A DNA stretch of 64,000 nt from Stutzerimonas stutzeri (GTDB lineage: Bacteria > Pseudomonadota > Gammaproteobacteria > Pseudomonadales > Pseudomonadaceae): NCBI RefSeq assembly GCF_018138085.1, contig NZ_CP073105.1, positions 3,100,001 through 3,164,000 on the forward strand, in the 5' to 3' direction. The translations under genes were made by a program, and so were the position numbers. The notes below the pieces were generated by a model. It searched no databases and was not told the DNA's origin. It worked only from the letters and a program-made list of their open reading frames with translations. Below are positions 46,533 to 55,088 of the stretch, piece by piece; the first letter of the stretch is position 1, and every line of letters starts with the position of its first letter.

Positions 46533-46925
46533 ACTTCAAAGCCTCAGGTGAAAACCTGGGGCTTTTTTGTGGCCGCCGGACTCTCACCAGGGACTCTGTC
46601 CCAGGTTATTCGCTTCGCTCACCCCTTCGGGGCCGCGCTGAAGCGCGTTCTGCTGCGCAGTCGAGTCCAGGTCGCGGAGCCAACTTCAAAGCCTCAGGTG
46701 AAAACCTGGGGCTTTTTTGTGGCCGCCGGACTCCCACCAGGGACTCTGTCCCAGGTGATTCGCTTCGCTCACCCCTTCGGGGCCGCGCTGAAGCGCGTTC
46801 TGCTGCGCAGTCGAGCCCAGGTCGCGGAGTCAAATTCAAAGCCTCGGTACATACCGGGGCTTTTTTTTGTGGCCGCCGGACTCTCACCAGGGACTGTCCC
46901 AGGTGATTCGCTTCGTTCCCCTCGG
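46511..46925 (+). repeat. 150-bp tandem repeat containing the tRNA-Asn 3' end, three copies
   Basis: Units start at 46511, 46661 and 46811, exactly 150 bp apart. Each begins TCGAGT/CCCAGGTCGCGGAG (the T-loop and acceptor part of tRNA-Asn), then a GCCTC hairpin with a T-run, then GTGGCCGCCGGACT and a stretch up to GCTGCGCAG. Units 1 and 2 differ at only two positions that I can see. Unit 3 is more diverged and breaks off near 46925. Short open frames across it are repeats of the same text and are not genes. Confidence 0.95.
46539..46568 (+). terminator. Terminator of tRNA-Asn (first of three copies)
   Basis: A 10-bp stem (46539-46548 with 46555-46564, one wobble) is followed by a T-run. Equivalent hairpins recur 150 and about 300 bp downstream within the repeat units. 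Confidence 0.88.
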
Positions 46926-46972
46926 GATGTTTTCTATCTTCCCGCTTCGGCAGAACTCGGAGCTCGCTCCGA

Positions 46973-47020
46973 CGTAGGATGGGTGCAACCCATCGCCATT
47001 GATGCGCTGCCCATCCTACG
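46973..47020. repeat. REP-like inverted repeat
   Basis: CGTAGGATGGG (46973-46983) and CCCATCCTACG (47010-47020) are perfectly complementary around a 26-nt loop that contains GCAACCCATCGC. GTAGGATGGGT-type elements are a common pseudomonad extragenic repeat. It lies downstream of the LysR gene end. Confidence 0.75.
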
Positions 47021-47078
47021 ACTCAGCAATGCCCCAGGCGTAGGTTGGAAAACTGATTCAGGACGAGGCGACAGCTTC

Positions 47079-48002
47079 TCAGGCTATCTCGCGCAGCCAA
47101 GTCAATAGATCGGCCTGCGGACTGCAGGGCTGCAAGGGTTGCGACGACAACAGGCAGTAGCGCGAGCCATCTTCGACAAAGCCCAAGGGCGCAACCAGCA
47201 CGCCGCTGTCCAAATCGTCGCGCACCAGGTGCCATGGGCCAATAGCCACGCCCAGGCCGGCCACCGCCGCCTGCAGACTGAAGTAAAAATGATCGAAGGC
47301 CTGCCCCGGCGAGCTGGGAGCACACCGACCTGTTGCCAAGGCCCAGTCCTGCCAGGCGGTCGGCCGTGTCTGGGAGTGAAGGCAAGACGCACCAACCTGC
47401 AACGCAGCGCCATCGTGCTCCGCGCTAATCCAGGCCGCCGCCTTGTCCGGACGACAGACCGGGCCGACCCGCTCCACGAACAAGGACTCGACATGGTAGC
47501 TATCAGGCCACCGGAAATCGTCACGACGGATTGCCAGGTCGATGCCGTCCGCGAAGGAGAACGGCCCGCCACCGGCAACCAGATGCACCTCGACTCCTGG
47601 GTGCCTGGTCTGGAAAGCGGGCCAGCGAGGGATCAGCCAGCGCATCAGCAGCGTGGGTTCGCACGACACCACCAAGCGCCGCGCCTGCCGAGCACTGGCG
47701 CGCAGCTCGCCGACGGCCTGCCGCATCAGGCCGAAGCCCCCGCTCACCGCCCGCGCCAGGGTGCGCCCAGCCTCGCTCAGAAACACGCGACGACCACGCC
47801 GCTCGAACAGCGCAACATCCAGTTCATCTTCGAGCAGACGCACAGCGCGACTGATCGCGCCGTGGGTCAGATGCAACTCGTCGGCCGCGCGACTGAAATT
47901 TTCCAGCCGAGCCGCGGCTTCGAAGCACCGCAGCGCCAGCAACGACGGCAGGCGCTGATTGACGGCTAGTGAGCCTGACTCACTATGACTGTCAGAAAAC
48001 AT
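47079..48002 (-). CDS. LysR-family transcriptional regulator (GcvA-like)
   Basis: From the ATG at 48002 the product is 307 residues. The winged helix-turn-helix is seen in LPSLLALRCFEAAARLENFSRAADELHLTHGAISRAVRLLEDEL, a GcvA-type N-terminus, and a substrate-binding domain follows. It is divergent from a broken LysE-type exporter gene across 65 bp, which suggests that it once regulated that exporter. Confidence 0.88.
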   Translation of the reverse strand: MFSDSHSESGSLAVNQRLPSLLALRCFEAAARLENFSRAADELHLTHGAISRAVRLLEDELDVALFERRGRRVFLSEAGRTLARAVSGGFGLMRQAVGELRASARQARRLVVSCEPTLLMRWLIPRWPAFQTRHPGVEVHLVAGGGPFSFADGIDLAIRRDDFRWPDSYHVESLFVERVGPVCRPDKAAAWISAEHDGAALQVGASCLHSQTRPTAWQDWALATGRCAPSSPGQAFDHFYFSLQAAVAGLGVAIGPWHLVRDDLDSGVLVAPLGFVEDGSRYCLLSSQPLQPCSPQADLLTWLREIA

Positions 48003-48067
48003 CGTTAATTCATCCAGAGACACTTGGTCTAGCATCCTATTTTTGCTGCGCGTCGACAGGATACGTC

Positions 48068-48339
48068 ATGACCGAACTGATAGCCGTAGTCACATTTACC
48101 TTGCTGGCGGTGATCAGCCCGGGGCCGGACTTTGCGATGGTCACACGCAACAGCCTGACACTGTCGCGCCGGGCCGGGCCGGGGTGCTGACAGCCTTGGG
48201 TATCGGTCTGGGCGTACTGGTCTCAGCCGGCGCCGTGCGCGAGCGCCTCCTGGCCGTGCGCCATTGGATAGACCGCTTGTTCGGCGGCCTGCTGGTCGGA
48301 TTCGGGGTATTGCTGGCGGCCGCTCGCGGGGCGCACTGA
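48068..48339 (+). pseudogene. LysE/RhtB-family exporter pseudogene (frameshift and internal deletion)
   Basis: The first 37 codons, MTELIAVVTFTLLAVISPGPDFAMVTRNSLTLSRRAG, are a normal LysE-family N-terminus. Then an extra 5-bp unit (GGGCC repeated around 48170-48180) shifts the frame. In the new frame GVLTALGIGLGVLV continues the family sequence, and then jumps straight to a C-terminal VRERLLAVRHWIDRLFGGLL. About 120-130 residues normally lie between these two parts. The gene is therefore doubly disabled. It is divergent from the LysR gene. Confidence 0.82.
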
Positions 48340-48392
48340 CCGCCCACGCCGCCCATGATGACAGCGGCGCCACCGGACCAGGCTGGCGGTCA

Positions 48393-48424
48393 GAAACAAA
48401 AACGCCCCGCATGAGCGGGGCGTT
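48393..48424 (-). terminator. Terminator of the FKBP lipoprotein gene
   Basis: A perfect 10-bp stem AACGCCCCGC/GCGGGGCGTT with an ATGA loop begins 17 nt after the stop codon on the minus strand and is followed by TTTGTTT. Confidence 0.88.
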
Positions 48425-48441
48425 TCGATACCACCGAGCAG

Positions 48442-49197
48442 TTACTGCTTGGCAGCTTCTTCAGCGGCTTCAGGCTCGGCCTCAGCAGCAGGAGCGGCTG
48501 CGTTTTCGTCACCCTTGATGCCCAGCAGTTCCAGATCGAAAACCAGAACCGAGTTGGCAGGGATCAGCGGGCTCGGGCTCTGCTCGCCATAGGCCAGCTC
48601 GCTCGGGATGTACAGCTTGTACTTTTCACCGACATGCATCAGCTGCAAGCCTTCGACCCAACCAGGAATCACGCCGCCGACCGGCAGATCGATCGGGGTG
48701 CCGCGCTTGATCGAGCTGTCGAAGACGGTGCCATCGGTCAGGCTGCCTTCGTAATGGACAGTCACGACATCATCCGGACCCGGCTGAGGACCATCAGCTT
48801 TCTTGACCACCTCATACTGGAGGCCGGACTCGGTGGTCTTCACGCCTTCGCGCTTGGCGTTTTCTTCGAGGAATTTCTTGCCGGCCGCAACGGCCTCTTT
48901 GTTCATTTCAGCCATGCGCTCTTCGGCGCGCTTCTGCAAATAGCTGAACGCCTCCATCAATTGCTCGTCGGTCAGCTTCTGCTCTTTCTTGCCGATCGCA
49001 TCATCGATGCCCTGCGCAACAGCGTTCGAATCGAGATCGGCCATGCCTTCCTGCGCCAGACTCTTGCCCATGTTCAGGCCGATGCCATAAGAGGCTTTCT
49101 GTGCCGGGGTTTCCAGCTTGGCGCTGGTTTCCGAATCACAGCCCGCCAGAACCAGGCCAACCAGGGCAATCGCCGACGCCAAACGATGATGTCTCAT
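48442..49197 (-). CDS. FKBP-type peptidyl-prolyl isomerase lipoprotein (FkpA/Mip-like)
   Basis: From the ATG at 49197 the product is 251 residues with a lipobox LVLAGC (Cys20). An N-terminal alpha-helical dimerisation domain (ASYGIGLNMGKSLAQEG onward) is followed by an FKBP domain with GSLTDGTVFDSS, PVGGVIPGWVEGLQLM and YIPSELAYGE. It speeds proline isomerisation of envelope proteins. The C-terminus is an Ala/Glu-rich tail. Confidence 0.9.
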   Translation of the reverse strand: MRHHRLASAIALVGLVLAGCDSETSAKLETPAQKASYGIGLNMGKSLAQEGMADLDSNAVAQGIDDAIGKKEQKLTDEQLMEAFSYLQKRAEERMAEMNKEAVAAGKKFLEENAKREGVKTTESGLQYEVVKKADGPQPGPDDVVTVHYEGSLTDGTVFDSSIKRGTPIDLPVGGVIPGWVEGLQLMHVGEKYKLYIPSELAYGEQSPSPLIPANSVLVFDLELLGIKGDENAAAPAAEAEPEAAEEAAKQ

Positions 49198-49362
49198 TCT
49201 GTTTCCTTTAATTACGCGTAAGAGGTGCAGCAAAAACAATGACCGGAGCTTAACAGCCACCTCATGCAGTGACTACCGAGCACGCCGCGGTAATAGGTAA
49301 AGACAGTGCAAAGTCCAGAAGTGCCGCACGAAACGCAGAAAGCCGCCAACCCAAAACATCGG

Positions 49363-49392
49363 GCAAAAAAAAAGCGACCCTAAGGTCGCTTT
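49363..49392 (-). terminator. Terminator of the tRNA-Val/tRNA-Asp operon
   Basis: A perfect 9-bp stem AAAGCGACC/GGTCGCTTT with a 4-nt loop lies 42 nt past tRNA-Asp on the minus strand, followed by a run of eight T. Confidence 0.88.
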
Positions 49393-49434
49393 CTTCGTGC
49401 TATCAAGGCGTTCAGTGGTCCTTGATGGCTAATA

Positions 49435-49511
49435 TGGCGCAGCGGACGGGACTCGAACCCGCGACCCCCGGCGTGACAGGCCGGTATTCTAACCGACTGA
49501 ACTACCGCTGC
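49435..49511 (-). tRNA. tRNA-Asp (anticodon GTC)
   Basis: A 77-nt cloverleaf on the minus strand, 5' GCAGCGG, with encoded CCA. The anticodon loop CTGTCAC gives GTC. It is the second gene of a two-tRNA operon. Confidence 0.97.
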
Positions 49512-49524
49512 GCTAAACCTCGAG

Positions 49525-49600
49525 TGGTGGGTGATGACGGGATCGAACCGCCGACCCTCTGCTTGTAAGGCAGATGCTCTCCCAGCTGAGCTAATCACCC
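49525..49600 (-). tRNA. tRNA-Val (anticodon TAC)
   Basis: A 76-nt cloverleaf on the minus strand, 5' GGGTGAT, with encoded CCA. The anticodon loop CTTACAA gives TAC. It is the first gene after the promoter at 49623-49651. Confidence 0.97.
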
Positions 49601-49622
49601 GTTTGCTCTCGAAGTGGGGCGC

Positions 49623-49651
49623 ATTCTAGAGACGGATCTGAACCTTGGCAA
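49623..49651 (-). promoter_or_regulatory. Promoter of the tRNA-Val/tRNA-Asp operon
   Basis: On the minus strand TTGCCA (49646-49651) and TAGAAT (49623-49628) are 17 bp apart, followed by the same GCGCCCC discriminator seen at the Ala/Glu tRNA promoter. This points to shared stringent control. Confidence 0.85.
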
Positions 49652-49814
49652 CCCCCTTTTGAAAAAAAAATTGAAGAACTTACAAAGACTTAGGAAACCC
49701 CTCTGTTTAAGGGTCGTTTTTGTGGTTTCCATCGGCATTGCCCCTGCGCAGGGTTGGCCTGCGTTCGCCAGAGGGGAATAATGCGCGCTTTGCTTTTACC
49801 GGAGTTTCCATCGC

Positions 49815-50735
49815 ATGTGGTTTCGCAATCTGCTCGTCTACCGTCTCACTCAAAACGTCCCTTTTGATGTCGAGACACTTGAAACCGCATTGGCCGCCAA
49901 GCCCGCCCGCCCCTGCGCCAGCCAGGAACTGAGCACCTACGGTTTCGTCGCGCCCTTTGGCAAGGGCGAAGACGCACCTCTGGTACATGCCAGCCAAGGC
50001 TTTCTCTTGATCTCAACGCGCAAGGAAGAGCGCATCCTGCCAGGCAGCGTGGTCAAGGACGCGCTGAAGGAAAAGGTCGACGAGATCGAAAACGAGCAGA
50101 TGCGCAAGGTCTACAAAAAGGAACGCGACCAGCTCAAGGACGACATCATCCAGGCCTTCCTGCCGCGCGCCTTCATTCGCAAGTCCGGGACCTTCGCCGC
50201 CATCGCGCCTGAGCACGGCCTGATTCTGGTGGACTCTTCCAGCCCCAAGCGCGCCGAAGACCTGCTCTCCACACTGCGCGAAGCCATCGGCTCGCTGCCG
50301 GTTCGCCCGCTGACGGTCAAGATAGCGCCTTCGGCCACCATGACCGACTGGGTCAAGACGCAGAAAGCCGCGGACAATTTCTTCGTGCTCGACGAGTGCG
50401 AATTGCGCGATACCCATGAAGACGGCGGCGTGGTGCGCTGCAAGCGCCAGGATCTGACCAGCGACGAGATCCAGCAGCATCTGGAAGTCGGCAAGCAGGT
50501 CACTCAACTGTCGCTGGGCTGGCAGGACAAGCTGTCCTTCGTCCTCGACGACAAACTGGTGATCAAGCGCCTGCGCTTCGAGGAGCTGCTGCAGGACCAG
50601 GCCGAACAGGACGGTGGCGACGACGACCTCGGCCAGCAGGACGCCAGCTTCCTGCTGATGATGCTGACCTTCAAGGAGTTCCTGCCCGCGCTGTTCGAAG
50701 CCCTGGGTGGTGAGGAGATCCCGCAGGGCATCTAA
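49815..50735 (+). CDS. rdgC: Recombination-associated protein RdgC
   Basis: A 306-residue protein that matches RdgC in length and in stretches such as [32 protein letters not shown] and the C-terminal [15 protein letters not shown]. RdgC forms a ring dimer on DNA and limits RecA activity. It is followed by the BASS-type transporter gene, which is unrelated in function. Confidence 0.95.
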   Translation: MWFRNLLVYRLTQNVPFDVETLETALAAKPARPCASQELSTYGFVAPFGKGEDAPLVHASQGFLLISTRKEERILPGSVVKDALKEKVDEIENEQMRKVYKKERDQLKDDIIQAFLPRAFIRKSGTFAAIAPEHGLILVDSSSPKRAEDLLSTLREAIGSLPVRPLTVKIAPSATMTDWVKTQKAADNFFVLDECELRDTHEDGGVVRCKRQDLTSDEIQQHLEVGKQVTQLSLGWQDKLSFVLDDKLVIKRLRFEELLQDQAEQDGGDDDLGQQDASFLLMMLTFKEFLPALFEALGGEEIPQGI

Positions 50736-50797
50736 ACTGCCCTGGCCGTCAGCCCCGGCTGGCGGCCCACTCCCCCATAACTACAAGGTAAAGCCCG

Positions 50798-51742
50798 ATG
50801 CGTGCTCTCGCCGCCCTAAGCCGCTTTGTCGGCAACACCTTCGCCCTCTGGGTCCTGCTGTTCGCCGTCCTCGCTTTCTTCCAACCCAGCTGGTTTCTGC
50901 CTGCCACCGCCTGGATCGTCCCCTTGCTCGGCCTGATCATGTTCGGCATGGGCCTGACACTGAAAGCGGCGGATTTCGCTGAAGTCGCGCGCCGGCCGCT
51001 GTGGGTGGCATTGGGTGTCGGGGCGCAGTTTCTGATCATGCCCGCCCTCGCCTGGCTGCTCTGCCAACTGCTGGGCTTGCCCGCGGAGATCGCGGTGGGT
51101 GTGATCCTGGTGGGCTGCTGCCCGGGCGGTACCGCGTCGAACGTGATCGCCTGGTTCTCGCGGGGTGACGTCGCGCTCTCGGTAGCGATCACCGCCGTCA
51201 CCACCCTGCTCGCCCCGCTGGTCACGCCCGCGTTGATCTGGCTGCTGGCTTCGGCCTGGCTACCGGTCAATTTCGGCGCGCTGTTCATGTCCATCGTGCA
51301 GATCGTGCTGCTGCCGATCGCCCTCGGCCTGATCGCGCGCCGCCTGCTGGGCAATCGGGTGCATCAGGTGGTCGATATCCTGCCGCTGGTTTCGGTGGTA
51401 AGCATCGTGATCATCGTTGCGGCCGTGGTTGCCGCCAGCCAGGCGAAAATTGCCGAGTCGGGCTTGTTGATCATGGCCGTGGTGATACTGCACAACAGCC
51501 TGGGGCTCGGCATCGGCTATCTGGTCGGGCGCTTGTTCGGCCTGCCGCTGGCGCAGCGCAAAACACTGTCGATCGAAGTCGGCATGCAGAACTCGGGGCT
51601 CGGAGCGGCCCTGGCCAGTGCGCATTTCTCGCCTTTGGCAGCGGTGCCCAGCGCATTGTTCAGCGTCTGGCACAACCTCTCCGGTGCGCTGCTGGCGACG
51701 GTCTATCGGCGAATGAATGACAAAGGTCACGACGCGTCCTGA
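50798..51742 (+). CDS. BASS-family (bile acid:sodium symporter type) transporter
   Basis: A 314-residue inner-membrane protein with about ten membrane segments. The motifs GCCPGGTASNVIAWFSRGDVALS and EVGMQNSGLGAALA are family signatures near the two discontinuous helices that bind sodium. The physiological substrate in pseudomonads is probably an organic anion rather than a bile acid. It lies 56 bp upstream of the guanidine riboswitch and is unlikely to be controlled by it. Confidence 0.9.
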   Translation: MRALAALSRFVGNTFALWVLLFAVLAFFQPSWFLPATAWIVPLLGLIMFGMGLTLKAADFAEVARRPLWVALGVGAQFLIMPALAWLLCQLLGLPAEIAVGVILVGCCPGGTASNVIAWFSRGDVALSVAITAVTTLLAPLVTPALIWLLASAWLPVNFGALFMSIVQIVLLPIALGLIARRLLGNRVHQVVDILPLVSVVSIVIIVAAVVAASQAKIAESGLLIMAVVILHNSLGLGIGYLVGRLFGLPLAQRKTLSIEVGMQNSGLGAALASAHFSPLAAVPSALFSVWHNLSGALLATVYRRMNDKGHDAS

Positions 51743-51798
51743 CAGACTCGTGCCGGTCCGGGTCAGTTGCCCGGACCTTCTTGCTGTGACAATAGCGC

Positions 51799-51870
51799 GT
51801 GCCGAGGACGACCTCGGCTTGCTCGCAACTACCGGGGACGGCCCCACCCAGTCACTGTCCTTGTGGAGGT
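51799..51870 (+). promoter_or_regulatory. Guanidine-II riboswitch (mini-ykkC motif) upstream of gdx/sugE
   Basis: Two small hairpins with ACGR loops are visible: GCCGAGG-ACGA-CCTCGGC (51801-51818) and GGGG-ACGG-CCCC (51834-51845), about 15 nt apart. A GGAGG ribosome site follows at 51865-51869, just before the ATG at 51874. This is the mini-ykkC architecture, in which guanidine binding brings the two loops together and frees the ribosome site. Confidence 0.9.
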
Positions 51871-51873
51871 GCT

Positions 51874-52188
51874 ATGTCCTGGATCATCCTGTTTATCGCC
51901 GGTCTGTTCGAAGTCGGCTGGGCCGTTGGTTTGAAGTACACGGAAGGTTTCACCCGCCCGCTGCCCACCTTGCTCACCGTTGCGTCCATGTTGGCCAGCC
52001 TGGCGTTGCTGGGCATTGCCATGAAAGAGCTGCCGCTGGGCACTGCCTACGCCGTCTGGACGGGCATCGGAGCAGTCGGGACGGTGGTCGTCGGCATCCT
52101 GCTGTTCGGCGAATCGGCAGCGCTGTTGCGCCTGGCCAGCGTAATGCTGATCTGCATCGGCCTGGTCGGGCTGAAACTCAGCCACTGA
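51874..52188 (+). CDS. gdx: SMR-family guanidinium exporter (Gdx, formerly SugE)
   Basis: A 104-residue four-helix small multidrug resistance protein. It begins [26 protein letters not shown], with the Glu14 needed for proton/guanidinium exchange, and contains the Gdx-type [15 protein letters not shown] stretch. The guanidine-II riboswitch in its leader supports export of guanidinium rather than generic drugs. It is the only SMR gene here; the older name is sugE. Confidence 0.93.
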   Translation: MSWIILFIAGLFEVGWAVGLKYTEGFTRPLPTLLTVASMLASLALLGIAMKELPLGTAYAVWTGIGAVGTVVVGILLFGESAALLRLASVMLICIGLVGLKLSH

Positions 52189-52210
52189 GAAGCCATTGAA
52201 GCGCCGTCAC

Positions 52211-52234
52211 GGCAGCCGGCGAACCCCGGCTGCC
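52211..52234. terminator. Hairpin between the convergent gdx and malK genes
   Basis: A perfect 9-bp stem GGCAGCCGG/CCGGCTGCC with a 6-nt loop sits between the two stop codons. No T-run is present on either side, so it is only a possible two-way terminator. Confidence 0.5.
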
Positions 52235-52244
52235 GCAGGCTGAG

Positions 52245-53360
52245 TCAAGCGTGGAGCGCGGGCTCGCGATAGTGCCGCGCACAGGCCTCACCATCGGCGC
52301 GGAACAGATGGCACTTGTTGGCTTGCACGCCGGTCGCGAAGACCTGTCCAACCGCAACCCGGCGATTGCCATCGCTGGCGACCGCCACCATCGAGTCGAC
52401 GCCTTCCAGGTTCAGGTGCAACAGGTTGTGATCGCCAAGCCGCTCGGCCACGGCAATCTCGCCGTTGAAGACGAAATCCGCCTGCTCGGCATCGACGAAG
52501 TGCTCAGGGCGAACGCCCAAGATCAGCGCGTCGCCTGGATTGACCTTTCGGCCATCGACCGCCACCCGCATGGCGCTGCCGCCGGGCATCTCGACCTCAA
52601 CCGAGTCTGCATCGGCGCGCAGGGCTCGAACTGGCAGGAAATTCATCTGAGGTGAGCCGATGAAACCCGCGACGAACTGGTTATGCGGGTAGTGGTACAG
52701 CTCCAGCGGCGGGCCAACCTGCGCAATGCGGCCAGCGTTGAGCACCACGATCTTGTCGGCCAGAGTCATGGCCTCGACCTGGTCGTGGGTGACATAGATC
52801 ATCGTTGCCTTGAGGCGCTGGTGCAGGCGCGAGATTTCGATACGCATCTGCACGCGGAGGAAGGCGTCCAGATTGGACAACGGCTCGTCGAACAGGAACA
52901 CCTTGGGTTCGCGAACCATGGTGCGCCCGATCGCGACGCGCTGGCGCTGGCCGCCGGACAGGTCCTTGGGCTTGCGCTCGAGCAAGTGGTCGAGCTGAAG
53001 AATTTTGGCAACCGACTCGACACGGCGATTGATTTCGGCCTTGTTGACCTTTGCCAGCTTGAGGCCGAATGCCATGTTTTCCGCGACGTTCATGTGCGGA
53101 TACAGCGCATACGATTGAAAGACCATCCCCACCGAGCGATCCATCGGCGGCAGCTCGTTGACCCGCTCGCCGTCGATCTGCAGCTCCCCGTCGGTGATGT
53201 CTTCGAGACCGGCAATCAGTCGCAGCAACGTCGACTTGCCGCATCCCGACGGCCCGACGAACACGACGAATTCGCCGTCGGCGATATCCAGGTCGATGCC
53301 ACGCGTGATTGGAACCTCGTCATAGCTCTTGCAAATATTTCGCAGGGTTACACTGGCCAT
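52245..53360 (-). CDS. malK: Maltose/maltodextrin ABC transporter ATP-binding protein
   Basis: A 371-residue ABC ATPase of the MalK/UgpC type. Walker A is [12 protein letters not shown], the signature [13 protein letters not shown], and Walker [13 protein letters not shown]. The C-terminal half (from about 240) is the regulatory TOBE region with GVRPEHF. It powers MalFG and may bind MalT as in enteric bacteria. It follows the alpha-glucosidase gene, separated by a hairpin. Confidence 0.92.
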   Translation of the reverse strand: MASVTLRNICKSYDEVPITRGIDLDIADGEFVVFVGPSGCGKSTLLRLIAGLEDITDGELQIDGERVNELPPMDRSVGMVFQSYALYPHMNVAENMAFGLKLAKVNKAEINRRVESVAKILQLDHLLERKPKDLSGGQRQRVAIGRTMVREPKVFLFDEPLSNLDAFLRVQMRIEISRLHQRLKATMIYVTHDQVEAMTLADKIVVLNAGRIAQVGPPLELYHYPHNQFVAGFIGSPQMNFLPVRALRADADSVEVEMPGGSAMRVAVDGRKVNPGDALILGVRPEHFVDAEQADFVFNGEIAVAERLGDHNLLHLNLEGVDSMVAVASDGNRRVAVGQVFATGVQANKCHLFRADGEACARHYREPALHA

Positions 53361-53382
53361 TATTGTTGTTCTCCTTCAAAAA

Positions 53383-53405
53383 CAGCCGCCGTGACGGGTC
53401 ACGGC
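53383..53405 (-). terminator. Hairpin between the alpha-glucosidase and malK genes
   Basis: A 7-bp stem GCCGTGA/TCACGGC with a 4-nt loop is followed on the minus strand by GGCTGTTTTTG. It lies 64 nt after the alpha-glucosidase stop codon and 23 nt before malK. It could lower malK expression relative to the upstream gene. Confidence 0.55.
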
Positions 53406-53468
53406 GAGCATAGCGAGCGGCGGCGGGCCGGTCGAGACGAAGCATCTGCTTCGCCTCGAGCCCTGGAC

Positions 53469-55088
53469 TTAGCCGAGCCGGCGGGCGAAGCCGAAGCCAT
53501 GCGCCGGCAGGTGCACGCCTTGACTATCGAATACCGCCGTAGCCGATGGCACATCGAGCCCTTCGACCGGTGCGGACAGGTCATAGTGCCGAGCGCTGTC
53601 GCTCATATTGAACAGACATACCCAGACTTCGTCGTCCAACCGACGCTCGTACACCAGCAGGGCTTCGTCGTGGTAGACGGTGCGCATGCTGCCTTCGACC
53701 AGAAGGCGCTGATCCTGGCGCCAGGCGAGGAAGCGGCGATAGATGTTGAGCATGGAGTTCGGGTCCGGCTCCTGCGCGGCCACCGAGAGCGGCAGATGCT
53801 TGTCGGCCAGCGGCAACCAGGGCTGCTCGCGACTGAAGCCACCATGCGGGCCCTGGTCGTGCCAGGGCATCGGCGTACGGCAACCATCGCGGCCTTTGAA
53901 TTCCGGCCAGAACCGGATGCCGTAGGGGTCGACCAGTTGCTCGAACTGCAGCTCGGCCTCGTCCAGGCCCAGCTCCTCGCCCTGATAGAGGCAGACACTG
54001 CCGCGCATGCTCAGCAACATCGCCATGAACATCCGACCGCGGGCGTGATCCGGCTGGTTGGCCAGCGCCCAGCGGCTCATCACCCGCACCACGTCGTGGT
54101 TGCCGATCGACCAGCAGGGCCAGCCATCGACCAGCTCGCGCTCGACGCAGTCGATGGTGTGACGCAGGAAGCTCGGGCTGCACTGCTCGGTCAGCAGGTC
54201 GAAGGAGTACGCCATGTGCAGGGTGTCGCTGCCGCCTGTGTAAGCGGCCATGGTCCTCAGCGAATGATCGCAACCGATCTCGGCCACGGTCGCGCTGCCC
54301 GGATAGCGCTCGAGCAACTGCCGGATACGCCGCAGGAAGCCGATGTTCTCCGGCTGAGTCTTGTCGTAGACGTGCTGCTGGAAGGCATAGGGGTTTTCGG
54401 CGCGTACACCGATGCTACCTTCACGAATCTCATGGTTCGGCGGGTTGTCGCGCAACTCACGATCATGAAAGTAGAAATTCGCCGCATCCAGGCGGAAACC
54501 GTCGACGCCCAGCTTCAACCAGAACTCCATGTCGTCAAGCAGCTGCTGCTGGACTTCTTCGCAATGGAAGTTCAGATCCGGCTGGCTGGAGAGGAAGTTG
54601 TGCAGGTAATACTGCTTGCGACGGCTGTCCCAGGTCCAGGCGGGCCCGCCGAACACTGAGAGCCAGTTATTGGGCACGGTGCCGTCCTCCTTCGGATCGG
54701 CCCAGACGTACCAGTCCGCCTTTGGATTGTCGCGGCTGGAGCGGCTTTCCTTGAACCAGGCGTGCTGATCCGAGGAATGGTTGAGCACCTGATCGATGAG
54801 GATACGAATGCCGCGCGCATGGGCCACATCGATGACCTGCTTGAAGTCTTCCAGCGTGCCGAACAGCGGATCGACGCCACGGTAATCGGACACGTCGTAG
54901 CCGAAGTCTTTCATCGGCGAGGTGAAGAACGGCGATAGCCAGATAGCGTCGACGTTGAGGCTGGCGATGTAGTCGATCTTCTCGACCACACCGAGCAGAT
55001 CGCCAACCCCATCGCCGTTGCTATCGAAAAAGCTGCGCGGGTAAACCTGATAAATGACGCCGCCGCGCCACCAGTCGTTGCGATTCAT
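53469..55088 (-). CDS. Alpha-glucosidase (glycoside hydrolase family 13)
   Basis: From the ATG at 55088 the product is 539 residues with no signal peptide, so it is cytoplasmic. GH13 motifs are DQVLNHSSDQH (region I), DGFRLDAAN with the catalytic Asp (region II), TVAEIG with the catalytic Glu (region III) and SIGNHDVVR (region IV). The opening WWRGGVIYQVYPRSFFDSNGDG is typical of oligo-1,6- or alpha-1,4-glucosidases. It splits maltose or maltodextrins to glucose, consistent with the neighbouring transporter genes. Confidence 0.92.
   Translation of the reverse strand: MNRNDWWRGGVIYQVYPRSFFDSNGDGVGDLLGVVEKIDYIASLNVDAIWLSPFFTSPMKDFGYDVSDYRGVDPLFGTLEDFKQVIDVAHARGIRILIDQVLNHSSDQHAWFKESRSSRDNPKADWYVWADPKEDGTVPNNWLSVFGGPAWTWDSRRKQYYLHNFLSSQPDLNFHCEEVQQQLLDDMEFWLKLGVDGFRLDAANFYFHDRELRDNPPNHEIREGSIGVRAENPYAFQQHVYDKTQPENIGFLRRIRQLLERYPGSATVAEIGCDHSLRTMAAYTGGSDTLHMAYSFDLLTEQCSPSFLRHTIDCVERELVDGWPCWSIGNHDVVRVMSRWALANQPDHARGRMFMAMLLSMRGSVCLYQGEELGLDEAELQFEQLVDPYGIRFWPEFKGRDGCRTPMPWHDQGPHGGFSREQPWLPLADKHLPLSVAAQEPDPNSMLNIYRRFLAWRQDQRLLVEGSMRTVYHDEALLVYERRLDDEVWVCLFNMSDSARHYDLSAPVEGLDVPSATAVFDSQGVHLPAHGFGFARRLG

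Noticed and set aside
46511..46925. Possible CRISPR array
   Set aside because: Units are 150 bp, contiguous and nearly identical, with no unique spacers and no cas genes.
46484..47108. Open frames with repeated SGENLGLFCGRR-type text
   Set aside because: They are translations of the 150-bp tRNA-Asn repeats and cross three terminators.
50798..51742. BASS transporter as part of a guanidine regulon
   Set aside because: The riboswitch lies downstream of this gene and faces only the SMR exporter.
52683..54659. Plus-strand open frame of 658 codons
   Set aside because: Antisense to malK and the GH13 glucosidase, both with all catalytic motifs. No ribosome site and no recognisable product.
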